Assembly: GCF_010091925.1 (NCBI RefSeq)
Contig: NZ_WVID01000002.1
Location: 168,770-232,769 of the forward strand
DNA: 64,000 nucleotides
Direction: 5' to 3'
Source: Nostoc sp. B(2019)
GTDB taxonomy: Bacteria; Cyanobacteriota; Cyanobacteriia; Cyanobacteriales; Nostocaceae
In this document: one piece after another, positions 56,004 to 64,000 of the stretch
Numbering within the stretch: position 1 is the stretch's first letter
Layout: the number at the start of each line of letters is the position of its first letter
Notes under the pieces: generated by a model
What the model saw: the letters and a program-made list of their open reading frames with translations, nothing else
Told to the model about the DNA's origin: nothing
Databases searched by the model: none
Made by a program: the position numbers and the translations under genes

Positions 56004-58384
56004 CCGTTTGATGGTACGTGAACGTGGAAGGAGCGAATAATGCTCAGCCAGCGATTGTCATCTGTGTAGTAACCCACTTCTGCGATGTAATCGCGATCGC
56101 TCATGGGAATTGCCACATGTTTGTCTTGGTCACGCTCATCGCATACATATTCTTGGGTGCTGTGCGGCAACTGATTGTTTATATCAAGATTTGTCACATC
56201 ATGAATTCGCAGCACAAATCTGCGTCCGCCTTGATGCCGTACATCTGCTTTGTACTCATCTGAAATTTCCCAATAGGCATAAGCATCCTGAGAGTTGCGA
56301 GGTACTAGAATAATCCGGCAATCGCTTTTCATTGCTGGTTGACCACCAGTTGTGTGTAGAGGCGCAGTGGTTGGTCGCAAGACGTTGCTATTAGGATAAG
56401 GCTGTCCTCTATCCCAGAATGACCGGGCGGCTTCCATTCCTGTGGCTGCGGCTGTGCTTCCGGCAATTGTACCACTGACTTTATTTGCTACGTTGGATAC
56501 ATTGTTACTCCGCCCAAACACGGTTCCCCCATTAGATGAAGGTCTGGCTGCATTGTTCACCGAGAAAGTAGATGGAACTTTAATAGGTGTTGAACGAGTA
56601 AGTTCAAGCCAACGACCATCGTCAGTGACATAACCTAATTCTGCGGCATAATTGCGATCGCCTTCAGCAATGGGAATGTGTAAATCGGGTGTTGATTCAT
56701 CACAGTCAAACTGACGAAAATTGTTACCAGGTAGCCGTTGCTGATCAATACCTATAGTGTTATAAACACGAAGCGCCAGCTTGCGTCCACCTTGCTGTTG
56801 CAGTTCTGCTTTTCTTGCTTCTGGAACTTCCCAGTAAGCATAAACATCTTTGGAGTCGCGGGGTACTAGTATTAAACGACTTTCATCTTTTGTAATTCTA
56901 GGGCGATCGCTCACTAAAGAATTAGCAGCAACAGCTGTTGCTAGAGGAATAGCACCAACAGCTTCGCAGGCGGGAACACGCACATGAGATGAACGAGCAA
57001 TTTCCACCCAGCGATTGTTGTTGGTCATGTAACCAAGTTCAGCAATATAATCACGGTTGTCTACTGCGATGGGAATGTGGATATCTTGCGCCTGTTGATC
57101 ACAATCAAACTCCTTCATGCTGTGCGGCGTTTGACGATCCATATCAATATCGGTGACATCGTAAAGACGTACTTTCAAATTACGTCCACCTAGGCGTTGC
57201 AAGTCTTGTATTACTTCATCTGGGAGTTCCCAGTAAGCATAAGCATCCTGGCAATTTCGAGGTGTGAGGATGATCCGACTCTCTGAAGTTCGTCGGACAG
57301 GAAGAGGTACAGGTGTTGCAACGGGAGCAGGAGCAGAAGTAGCGGTGCGCCGACTCCATAACCACCACAACAATCCACCTAGTAACGGAAGTAATAATAA
57401 TATCCACCAGGGGAATTCATCCCTAGATCTAGTTGCTGTGGTTGTGGTAGGAATAGATGCAGCCGCAGGAGTTGCGATCGCGATCGCATTTGCAACCCTA
57501 GCTTCTTCTACGATTTGCTGATTCTCAGGAGCAGTTGCGTAGCCTAAAAATGCTTGTGCTGCTGGATTTGTAATAGGTCTTTGGTGAGCATATCCCAAAG
57601 GCTGGGAGAATGGATAACGGGGATCTGTTGGAGGAACATTGTGTAGCGGGACAATTTGCACATTAGGATTGTTGATAACCTGATCTGCGATCGCATATCC
57701 AATGCCATCCGTTCCTAGTTTATTAATGACTGCTTCAGTGTTATCTTCTGATTTAACGGCATTCGCACCCGTTTGAAATGCAGCCGTCTTAAAAACTGGA
57801 TAATTCTGAAATGATCGCCGCAAATCACTATTTTCTGGGCGGTCAATCAAACGAATTGCTTGCGGAGAACCGCCAACTTGTGACCAGTTCGTAATTTCCC
57901 CTCGAAAGATTCTAGCGAACTGTTCAGAAGTCAGGCTATTCTTATACGGATTGTCCTTTCCAAGAATTACAGCAATCTTATTACGAGTTACAGGAGTGTT
58001 TACAAGCCCTCGCGCTTTCTCCTCTTGTGTTAGCGATCGCCCAATCGCAGCCAAATCAATTTTTCCATTCGGCAATGCTTTTAAAGATGCATCTGTGCCA
58101 TCGTATGCTATATTAACGCCTGTACCAGGAAACTTTGTTTTAAATCGCTCTGCTAATGCCTGATTAATCTTTTCCATGCTAGTTGTGCCATTTATCTGCA
58201 CTTCTGTACCACTAGGAACAGATTGCGGAACTGGAAAAGAAGTATTAACACCTGATGATTGGGCAAATGCAGGAAGAATAATCAAACAAACTGTTGAGAT
58301 AGAAGTAGCAGTAAAGGCAAATAAAATTGCTACTGATGGTAGGGATTTTTGTTGATGAAATATCTTACCAACACGTTCTTTCAT
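55988..58384 (-). CDS. phosphate-binding-protein-like domain fused to three DUF4912 repeats
   Basis: 798 aa, exported. Signal segment at about residues 18-42, then a PstS-like periplasmic binding domain (about 50-310; EVQINGTTSMEKINQAL, AYDGTDASLKALPNGKID and IFRGEITNWSQVGG), a Thr/Ala-rich linker, one membrane helix (about 323-343, WWILLLLPLLGGLLWWLW), and three DUF4912 domains, each opening with a RIILxPRxxxDAYAYWE block (about 370, 503 and 687). DUF4912 is found mainly in cyanobacteria and firmicutes; its function is unknown. The orientation suggests ligand binding outside and DUF4912 inside. It is transcribed from a long upstream region with a striking hairpin. Confidence 0.87.
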   Translation of the reverse strand: MKERVGKIFHQQKSLPSVAILFAFTATSISTVCLIILPAFAQSSGVNTSFPVPQSVPSGTEVQINGTTSMEKINQALAERFKTKFPGTGVNIAYDGTDASLKALPNGKIDLAAIGRSLTQEEKARGLVNTPVTRNKIAVILGKDNPYKNSLTSEQFARIFRGEITNWSQVGGSPQAIRLIDRPENSDLRRSFQNYPVFKTAAFQTGANAVKSEDNTEAVINKLGTDGIGYAIADQVINNPNVQIVPLHNVPPTDPRYPFSQPLGYAHQRPITNPAAQAFLGYATAPENQQIVEEARVANAIAIATPAAASIPTTTTATRSRDEFPWWILLLLPLLGGLLWWLWSRRTATSAPAPVATPVPLPVRRTSESRIILTPRNCQDAYAYWELPDEVIQDLQRLGGRNLKVRLYDVTDIDMDRQTPHSMKEFDCDQQAQDIHIPIAVDNRDYIAELGYMTNNNRWVEIARSSHVRVPACEAVGAIPLATAVAANSLVSDRPRITKDESRLILVPRDSKDVYAYWEVPEARKAELQQQGGRKLALRVYNTIGIDQQRLPGNNFRQFDCDESTPDLHIPIAEGDRNYAAELGYVTDDGRWLELTRSTPIKVPSTFSVNNAARPSSNGGTVFGRSNNVSNVANKVSGTIAGSTAAATGMEAARSFWDRGQPYPNSNVLRPTTAPLHTTGGQPAMKSDCRIILVPRNSQDAYAYWEISDEYKADVRHQGGRRFVLRIHDVTNLDINNQLPHSTQEYVCDERDQDKHVAIPMSDRDYIAEVGYYTDDNRWLSIIRSFHVHVPSNGVISN

Positions 58385-58793
58385 AGTAAAAGACCCCCGT
58401 ATACGACAGACGGAGGTATAAGTAGCATTAGTAACAGAATAATTAACTTACAAGCCTATACAAGGCTGTGGTAAAACCACCTTCATTCTCGCTATTCAGA
58501 TACCGATTAATTCCTTCTTTAGATAGAAATTATTGATAATACAATCTCTCATAAAATACCTCCCTTAAGGTGAGGTAATGGGTTTAATTTTATGAGAGTT
58601 AGTGATAAAGCTAGCTTAACTTGCCCTTATTTCTAACTTCCTTGTTTAAAAAGTATTCCTGATGATAGTTAAAAATATTATGTAGCAATTCTATATGAGT
58701 TGTGGGAATGAACGAACCGCCTTATCTAGGTTCGCGCAGCGTGTCGCAGACAGAGGCTACGCGAACGAGCGTCATTATCAATTACGAATTATT
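58385..58793. other. 410-bp intergenic region with a hairpin element and repeat
   Basis: No gene. It contains the hairpin at 58546-58598, and at 58725-58775 a fragment of the common 'gcgtgtcgcagacagaggct' repeat. It should hold the promoter of the DUF4912 gene, which runs leftward, and the end of holB. Confidence 0.6.
58546..58598. repeat. two-part hairpin upstream of the DUF4912 gene
   Basis: Outer arms CTCTCATAAAAT (58546-58557) and ATTTTATGAGAG (58587-58598) are perfect; between them a second hairpin, ACCTCCCTT / AAGG-T-GAGGT, is nested at 58558-58576. It is about 160 bases before the ATG. It could be a transcribed leader structure or a small mobile repeat. Confidence 0.7.
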
Positions 58794-59759
58794 TTAATAA
58801 CCACGCGAAATTTGACACAGTGATACTAGAGTACATTCCCAAACTAATCGTGGTTGGGCGTAAAAAAGTAGATATTTACGAGCTTGTTCTAATTGGTTGA
58901 TAATATTGGGCTGATGCAATTGTTGCCAGTAATGCTGTTGGAGATAATCGACCAACCACAGTTGTGCTTCTGTATCTAAATCGTGATCAATTTTCTTCGC
59001 TAACTCCAAGGCGTTGCGGTAGGATAAAGGCGCTTTTGTGAGGTTTTGAAGTAACTCTGAGGGAATGGCTTGTAATTGCTCGTAAGATGCGATCGCACTT
59101 CCAGGACTGCCAGATGCTAAGCTCAAAACTGTCTGATGCTGCAAAAGTTCCTGATGACCCGTTCGAGTGAGTACCTGAGTTAAAGACTGTGTATCTAAGC
59201 TATAAAAAGGGATGCGTTGACAACGTGACACCAAAGTTGGTAACACAGACTCAGGCGTAGGTGCAATCAAAATCAACGTTGCTTGTCCTGGTTCTTCTAA
59301 GGTCTTTAACAAGGCATTTGCTGCTGCTTCCGCCATTGTTTGAGCCTCCTCCAGCACTACCACATTTCTCGGTGCTTCCAACGGCGGACGACCCAAAAAT
59401 TGGGTAATTTCACGAATTTGCTCTAGTCGAATTACAGGCGGTGCTTTGCGCTTAAGTCCTTTTTCTGTTGCTTCGGCTGCTGTCAGTCTTTTCCCTTGGT
59501 ATTGGTACGTCGGTTGCACCCATAACAAAGCTGGGTGATTGCCTTGACGTAAACGGTTTTGTAAAGACGTAATTACTTGCGTCTTTACAAAACTAGAAAA
59601 TAGCAACTCTACAAAACATCGTGCCGCTAAACTCCGTCCCACACCATCCGGCCCCACAAATAGATAAGCTGGGGCAACCCGGTTCTGTCTAACAGCCTGA
59701 GTGAGTAATTCTATAGCTTGCTGTTGTCCTACAAGTTGTGCAAATGGGTCATTAGTCAT
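58794..59759 (-). CDS. holB: DNA polymerase III delta' subunit
   Basis: Part of the clamp loader, 321 aa. AAA+ fold with FVGPDGVGRSLAARCF in place of a normal Walker A (delta' does not need ATP hydrolysis), LEEAQTMAEAAANALLKTLEEPG and the arginine-finger motif LVSRCQRIPF. In FSSFVKTQVITSLQNRLRQG (about residues 58-77) the DNA is a perfect hairpin (59557-59592) related to intergenic repeats; this adds residues to the loop between two strands. No zinc-binding cysteines are seen. tmk lies nearby, with a small membrane-protein gene between them. Confidence 0.92.
   Translation of the reverse strand: MTNDPFAQLVGQQQAIELLTQAVRQNRVAPAYLFVGPDGVGRSLAARCFVELLFSSFVKTQVITSLQNRLRQGNHPALLWVQPTYQYQGKRLTAAEATEKGLKRKAPPVIRLEQIREITQFLGRPPLEAPRNVVVLEEAQTMAEAAANALLKTLEEPGQATLILIAPTPESVLPTLVSRCQRIPFYSLDTQSLTQVLTRTGHQELLQHQTVLSLASGSPGSAIASYEQLQAIPSELLQNLTKAPLSYRNALELAKKIDHDLDTEAQLWLVDYLQQHYWQQLHQPNIINQLEQARKYLLFYAQPRLVWECTLVSLCQISRGY
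59557..59592. repeat. hairpin repeat inside holB
   Basis: Perfect 13-bp arms (TTTTGTAAAGACG / CGTCTTTACAAAA) around ten bases. The GTAAAGACG core resembles the GTAGAGACG hairpins at 36800 and 43033. It is in frame within holB. Confidence 0.75.
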
Positions 59760-59855
59760 TAATCAATTGTGACACTTTACCAGTTATACTGACTAATGTG
59801 ACTTAGTATGCATAAAATCAGATAATAAATAATTATTGAATCTAATTAATGATAG

Positions 59856-60284
59856 CTATTTATAATCTAATGTACTAAGAATAATTAATATAATTATTAG
59901 AGGAAAATATATAAGAAAGATTGGAGAATAGTCTTTAAGCAAGTTCTTTTTGTAATCACCAAAATTTCTTAGGGGATTACGCAGAGCTTCAATTGAGTCT
60001 AAATATTCTATCTTCAAATATTTCTGGATATTTCCTGCTCTTTCAACGTGGCTTAGTTGAACTTTTCTGTAGATAAAATTTATTATTGTAAAAAATATAG
60101 TTGCGACTATTCCAATATATAAAAGAAGTCTGTTTTTCTCTTGAAATGCAAAACCAACTAGGGCTGAAACTAAAGTTATAGCTATACTTTTTATAGTGAA
60201 TATAGTTGAATCAAGTGTATTAATCCTATTTTGTTCTATTTCAAGTAATTTGAGTAATATTTCGTACGTCTTATCTGTATTCAT
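59856..60284 (-). CDS. small integral membrane protein, AT-rich gene
   Basis: 142 aa from the ATG at 60284 (MNTDKTYEILLKLLEIEQNR). An N-terminal helix that looks coiled-coil, then two close membrane helices (about 33-50 and 55-72), a cytoplasmic stretch, and a third near the end (PIFLIYFPLIIILIIL). This resembles the SLATT-like group of small membrane proteins sometimes tied to defence, but that is only a resemblance. The DNA is clearly more AT-rich than its neighbours, and it separates holB from tmk, which are usually adjacent. This suggests a recent insertion. Confidence 0.7.
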   Translation of the reverse strand: MNTDKTYEILLKLLEIEQNRINTLDSTIFTIKSIAITLVSALVGFAFQEKNRLLLYIGIVATIFFTIINFIYRKVQLSHVERAGNIQKYLKIEYLDSIEALRNPLRNFGDYKKNLLKDYSPIFLIYFPLIIILIILSTLDYK

Positions 60285-60371
60285 AAATTTAATCGTCAAC
60301 AAAATAACTGTTTTCAGAGAATTTGTAACAGTATCTAGACTTCATCCACTGCATTGGAAGCGATGCTTACG

Positions 60372-61007
60372 TTACGGTAACTCCTTTAGATGTACGCGCA
60401 AAATCTCCTGAATCATCTGGTGTACAGTTTCTTTACTTAAACTGCCATCTACCCGCACAATCCGCGAGGTATCGGATGCTGCTAAGTCTGCATATCCTTG
60501 CTGGACACGTCGATGAAAAGCGATTGTCTCCTGTTCGATGCGGTCTAGTTTTGCTTCGCCTTTGCGTTTACGAGACAGTCCCACTTCTACATCGATATCT
60601 AGCCAGATAGTTAGGTCACTTTTTAAGCCAGCAGTGGCAATATCGTTGAGTTGATGAATTAACTCGAAGCTAAGACCCCGACCATAACCTTGGTAGGCAA
60701 TAGTAGAGTCGGTGTAGCGATCGCACAAAATATATTTCCCTGCTGCTAAACTTGGCTTAAGTTCTTGTTCTACGTGTTGCGCTCTGTCAGCAGCATACAA
60801 CAAAAGTTCTGTCACTTCGGCTACTGGCTTGTTCTCAGACTTTTCTAGCAACAAACTGCGAAGATGTGAGCCTAACTCTGTTCCCCCTGGTTCACGAGTG
60901 AGAATCACAGAAATACCCAGACTTTCCAGCCACTTACTACAAAGTTGCATTTGGCTAGTTTTGCCGCAACCTTCCACCCCTTCAAATACAATTAATTTGC
61001 CACCCAT
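60372..61007 (-). CDS. tmk: thymidylate kinase
   Basis: Phosphorylates dTMP to dTDP. 211 aa from the ATG at 61007 (MGGKLIVFEGVEGCGKTSQM), which gives the normal length; an upstream in-frame start is unlikely. P-loop FEGVEGCGKTSQM, TREPGGTELGSHLR, YILCDRYTDSTIAYQGYGRG, and the lid region LSRKRKGEAKLDRIEQE. It is the usual partner of holB in the genome layout. Confidence 0.94.
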   Translation of the reverse strand: MGGKLIVFEGVEGCGKTSQMQLCSKWLESLGISVILTREPGGTELGSHLRSLLLEKSENKPVAEVTELLLYAADRAQHVEQELKPSLAAGKYILCDRYTDSTIAYQGYGRGLSFELIHQLNDIATAGLKSDLTIWLDIDVEVGLSRKRKGEAKLDRIEQETIAFHRRVQQGYADLAASDTSRIVRVDGSLSKETVHQMIQEILRVHLKELP

Positions 61008-61218
61008 GCTGTTTTTAGTTCTTTGCAATTGACTTATTTGCTGACGTTTTATTACGCTACCAGTTAAAAAGCACTCTTCGATGATGTAGGCGATCGCACT
61101 TGCTCGCATTCTTCAGGTAAACTGTAGGCGATCGCATAAGTCAGCCACCTACCTAATCAGGTAGCATCATATTTTTAATTCTTTGAGTTGGAAATTTTCA
61201 TCTAAAGAGGAATAAGAG

Positions 61219-62031
61219 TTAACTAGTATAAGCTGGCGTCAACTTCGCAAGGAAGTTGAGTATAACTGAAGCCACAGCATCCGGCGACTCAACCAACAAA
61301 CCATGACCTCCACGGTTGAGCACTACAATTTCAGCGTTAGGGATACCTTGAGCAAGTTGCTCAGAAAACTTCATCGGAGTGAGAATATCCTGTTTACCAA
61401 CCATAACTAAGGTAGGACAATGAATATGTTTGAGGCGCTCTGTTGTGTCATTGCCAAGGATAGCTCGGCTGTGATGATAAAGTGTACGAGGAGAAGGTGG
61501 GAAGGGATATTTGATTGCAAATTCGATTAGACCTTCTATCATTCCAGGAATCGAGTAGAATTCATCTGTAAATATCCAAGGGAACACGACTTTCTCATAA
61601 AGTTTCAGGTCTATATTGCTAGAAAGGTCGCCCCAAGTCTCAATAATGCTATTGAACCGTTCATCACCCTTTGCCCAAGATGATATTAGCATCAAACTTT
61701 TTATCTTTTGAGGGTGTGTCAACACTAGCTCTTGGGCAATCTGACCACCCATTGAATGAGCTACTAAATGCACCTTGTCAATACCGATGCGATCAAGTAA
61801 TGCTGCAATATCACTTGCCATCTGCTTAATACTATAGGGATTGTCAGGTGCAGAACTTCGCCCCATACCTCGATTGTCTAGACGAATCACTTGATAGTGT
61901 GAAACCAGCGACGGCATTAGCAGCGACCAATAGGTATGATCGCAAAGGAAGCCAGCGATTAATAATAAAGGCTCACCCGCTCCCTTGATGTCGTAGAACA
62001 AATCAATCCCGTTAATTTTAACCTTTGGCAT
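61219..62031 (-). CDS. alpha/beta hydrolase
   Basis: 270 aa from the ATG at 62031 (MPKVKINGIDLFYDIKG). The nucleophile elbow is AHSMGGQIAQEL (serine), the acid is in VGKQDILTP and the histidine in NRGGHGLLVES; RLDNRGMGRS contributes the oxyanion turn. It has the layout of the esterase/peroxidase-like hydrolases. The substrate is unknown. A single gene, divergent from the small protein at 62168. Confidence 0.92.
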   Translation of the reverse strand: MPKVKINGIDLFYDIKGAGEPLLLIAGFLCDHTYWSLLMPSLVSHYQVIRLDNRGMGRSSAPDNPYSIKQMASDIAALLDRIGIDKVHLVAHSMGGQIAQELVLTHPQKIKSLMLISSWAKGDERFNSIIETWGDLSSNIDLKLYEKVVFPWIFTDEFYSIPGMIEGLIEFAIKYPFPPSPRTLYHHSRAILGNDTTERLKHIHCPTLVMVGKQDILTPMKFSEQLAQGIPNAEIVVLNRGGHGLLVESPDAVASVILNFLAKLTPAYTS

Positions 62032-62167
62032 AATCAATAATTTTGCAAAAATTCGTGAACAACAAAATTCCCGACTTCTCAATGAAGTCGGGAATCTTGA
62101 AAAGATATGCTAGATATAGTTGCATAAATTTTCAACGCATCTCCGATAAGTCTACAAAAGAAGATTA

Positions 62168-62440
62168 ATGTGGAATAAACTTATGGTCAAGCCCAATCAA
62201 GAAAAAAAAGACAGCTTTATTTACCCACGCAGTCGGTATTATGGTGAATTTAAGCCGGAGAACTTAATATTTAATGCCAACCTTCAGGAATTTGCTCAAA
62301 AAGTTGGTTATGTTGCGAACTTAGAAACCGGCGGTAAACTCTCTCCTGAAGATGCTTACAAATATATCCAGACGCTCTGGAAAGAGTTGAAACACAGTAA
62401 ACAGGAACTAAGAATTGGCCTAAAACAGGATAATTTATAA
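62168..62440 (+). CDS. small conserved cyanobacterial protein (I think DUF7219)
   Basis: 90 aa, helical. The stretches FIYPRSRYYGEFKPENLIFN, NLQEFAQKVGYVANLETGG and LSPEDAYKYIQTLWKELK match a short family found only in cyanobacteria; function unknown. ATG 62168 and ATG 62183 are both possible starts. Downstream lies a short tandem repeat. Confidence 0.75.
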   Translation: MWNKLMVKPNQEKKDSFIYPRSRYYGEFKPENLIFNANLQEFAQKVGYVANLETGGKLSPEDAYKYIQTLWKELKHSKQELRIGLKQDNL

Positions 62441-62520
62441 TTCATAATTCATAATTCATAATTCATAATTCGTAATTCGCTCTGGGGCTACGCCCCGCTG
62501 CGCTCTAAGCGTAGCTATGC
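62436..62520. repeat. tandem 'ataattc' repeat and palindromic repeat
   Basis: Five units of 'ataattc(at)' at 62436-62480, followed by 'ggggctacgccccgctgcgc' and 'taagcgtagctatgccgc', another type of common cyanobacterial repeat that forms a small hairpin (GGGGCTACGCCCC). Confidence 0.8.
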
Positions 62521-62578
62521 CGCAGGCTTTACGTAATTCGTAATGTTAATGTGCAATGGGTTTCGCTCCGCTTCTTTA

Positions 62579-63772
62579 TCAAAGGCTGCACGTAGCTTGC
62601 TTCTGTTTGACAAGCCATAAGGAGAGCAAGGCAAGTGAGACACCAGCAACAATAAAACAGGGAACATAGCCGAAACTATCCACAATCCTGCCAAAAGCTG
62701 CTGCACCGATTCCCTGTCCGATAAACAGGTTGAAGACGAATAGTGAGACAGCAGTGCCTCTGGATTCAGGTGTTAATTCAGTGGCTTGGGTCTGGAGAGT
62801 GCTATGCATCATATAAAAGCCTAATCCTGTTAACATACTCAAGGGGATAAACAGCACCCAGTTTTGGAAAAGTGCGATCGCTAAAAATCCTACGCACATT
62901 AAGCTCCCTCCAACCCCAATCAGACCAATCTCACCTAGTCGCCGCACCAACCACTTCACTGAGCGACTGTAAATTAATCCACCTAATCCAAAACCACTGA
63001 GCATAAACCCGATCGCTATATATGGTAGATTATATTGCTCTCTCAAAAATGCACCAACGTAAGCAAATCCCCCAAACACACAAAAGCCTTCAATAAATAC
63101 TCCTAAAATCACGGTACGCGCAACAGGTTGGCTCATGAGTTGGTAATAAGGCCGAAATGTTAACACTAACCGACCTTGAGAACGATTTCCATCACTGAGG
63201 TGGCGCGTTCCCCGCCACAGAAGTACAGCAATACCAAGGGAAACGATGCCAAAGAGCAGAAATATGTCACGCCAGCCGATATATTCCCCAAAAATGCCTC
63301 CTAAACTACCACCCAAAATTTGACCCAACACGAGCGCACTCAAGTATTTTCCTATAGCCGCTTGGCGTTCTTCGTAAGGGAAGTTGTCGCCGATATAAGC
63401 GAGTGTGATGGGAATAATTCCAGCAGCAGCCATCCCCGTCAAAAACCGCAGCAAGGTAAGTAAGACGATATTTGAGACAAAAGCACAAATAGCTGTACCG
63501 ATGGCAAACGCTATGAGTGCTGCTGTAATTACCTTAAGTTTACCGATGCGATCGCCAAGTGGGCCATAGACTAACTGAAATAGTCCGTAGGGAATCGTAT
63601 AGGCTGAGATAATCACCGCAGCACTACCAACGCCAACGTTAAACTCGTCAGCAATAATGTGCAACAGGGGGTCAATCACACGCGCATCAGCAATCACCAT
63701 GAAGGCAGCAGCGCCCAACAGTCCTAATGAGACAGGTGTTTTGCCTACTTTATCTGTAACTGACCTACCCAC
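62579..63772 (-). CDS. MFS transporter
   Basis: 397 aa with 12 predicted helices. The loop 2-3 motif typical of the superfamily is GPLGDRIGKLKV and the later motif is ERQAAIGKYLSALVLGQ; a drug or sugar-efflux type pattern is GFCVFGGFAYVGAFLRE. The substrate cannot be read. It stands alone, with a repeat-filled start region on its upstream side, where the 42-bp tandem repeat lies. Confidence 0.9.
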   Translation of the reverse strand: MGRSVTDKVGKTPVSLGLLGAAAFMVIADARVIDPLLHIIADEFNVGVGSAAVIISAYTIPYGLFQLVYGPLGDRIGKLKVITAALIAFAIGTAICAFVSNIVLLTLLRFLTGMAAAGIIPITLAYIGDNFPYEERQAAIGKYLSALVLGQILGGSLGGIFGEYIGWRDIFLLFGIVSLGIAVLLWRGTRHLSDGNRSQGRLVLTFRPYYQLMSQPVARTVILGVFIEGFCVFGGFAYVGAFLREQYNLPYIAIGFMLSGFGLGGLIYSRSVKWLVRRLGEIGLIGVGGSLMCVGFLAIALFQNWVLFIPLSMLTGLGFYMMHSTLQTQATELTPESRGTAVSLFVFNLFIGQGIGAAAFGRIVDSFGYVPCFIVAGVSLALLSLWLVKQKQATCSL

Positions 63773-63781
63773 TTAGTTCTC

Positions 63782-64000
63782 CTATTTTTTTCGTGAAATA
63801 GTCAAGAGGCAGGGGGGCGGAGGGGCAGGAGGGCAGAGGAGATATATTTTGGAATGCAACAATGAGTCTTTGATACTCGTTAATCCACCTTTGAACTCCG
63901 TTAACGAGTCTTTGATACTCATTAATCCACCTTTGAACTCCGTTAACGAGTCTTTGATACTCATTAATCCACCTTTGAACTCCGTTAACGAGCCTTTGAT
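63782..64000 (-). repeat. 42-bp tandem repeat at the window end, possibly coding
   Basis: Units start at 63864, 63906, 63948 and 63990 (the last is cut by the window), exactly 42 bases each, with 'ctttgatactc' and 'ttaatccacctttgaac' as their core. Read leftward the frame stays open and gives a 14-residue repeat, MSIKDSLTEFKGGL, ending with a stop at 63782. This may be the 3' end of a repeat protein that begins outside the window, or a non-coding long tandem repeat of the type known in Nostoc. Confidence 0.8.

Noticed and set aside
57216..57521. Open frames on both strands within the linker of the DUF4912 fusion gene
   Set aside because: Low-complexity linker (Thr/Ala/Pro) gives open frames by composition.

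Overview
The window looks like chromosomal DNA of a filamentous, probably heterocyst-forming cyanobacterium (Nostocales: Nostoc, Calothrix, Tolypothrix or a relative). The evidence is the frequent HIP1 octamer GCGATCGC in genes and spacers, a light-dependent protochlorophyllide reductase, a CHASE2 serine/threonine kinase, a PEP-CTERM exoprotein, DUF4912 and DUF937 proteins, many short tandem and hairpin repeats between (and sometimes inside) genes, and close matches of LeuA, RibF, SurE and POR to the Nostoc forms I know. No rRNA or tRNA gene was recognised. Both ends of the window cut through sequence that continues outside.

Layout. 1-8 kb: 3' end of glutathione reductase, a CHASE2 kinase, a NYN-domain protein, leuA with an altered active-site motif, a GNAT with a minicistron in front of it, and a DapF-like protein in which both catalytic cysteines are serine. 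8-13.4 kb: a GNAT, a short RecQ helicase, then a compact cassette of unknown function: two or three small unknown genes, an XRE-ImmA-like regulator whose metalloprotease glutamate is lost, and a PIN-like protein. It looks like a defence or toxin-antitoxin type island. 13.4-27.4 kb: mostly housekeeping genes: S9 peptidase, a RelE-type toxin-antitoxin pair with a frameshifted toxin, pheS, surE, an MBL hydrolase, ribF, a MoxR ATPase, a dihaem cytochrome c, secA and a small secreted protein. 27.4-30.5 kb: an IS630-type element reduced to its DDE half, next to a truncated aspartic-protease gene; two methyltransferases around a catalase-like gene; and a broken Rossmann-fold gene. 31-48.4 kb: penicillin acylase family protein, a response regulator and a Crp-type regulator, a medium-chain dehydrogenase, a TPR protein, a PEP-CTERM protein, two related GNATs, an ABC exporter, an acetoacetate-decarboxylase family protein, dnaK with a good terminator, an SDR, a DUF2887/Rpn-like protein and a two-domain universal stress protein. 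49.1-51.4 kb: a CRISPR array of 31 identical 37-nt repeats and 30 spacers without any cas gene in the window. 51.7-64 kb: a small unknown gene, hisC, a GNAT, por, a DUF937 protein, a large phosphate-binding-protein/DUF4912 fusion, holB, an AT-rich membrane-protein gene, tmk, an alpha/beta hydrolase, a small conserved protein, an MFS transporter and a 42-bp tandem repeat running off the end.

Most genes stand alone or in pairs, as is usual in these genomes. The clearest operon-like groups are the 10.2-13.4 kb cassette (ATGA overlaps and short gaps), the GNAT plus DapF-like pair, the toxin-antitoxin pair (GTGA overlap) and the holB/tmk neighbourhood. A recurring theme is that the repeats filling the spacers also occur in frame inside coding regions (ribF, the penicillin acylase, holB, the DapF-like gene and the tail of the cytochrome). 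The most promising leads for something new are the cassette at 10.2-13.4 kb and the double Cys-to-Ser DapF paralogue with its GNAT partner.
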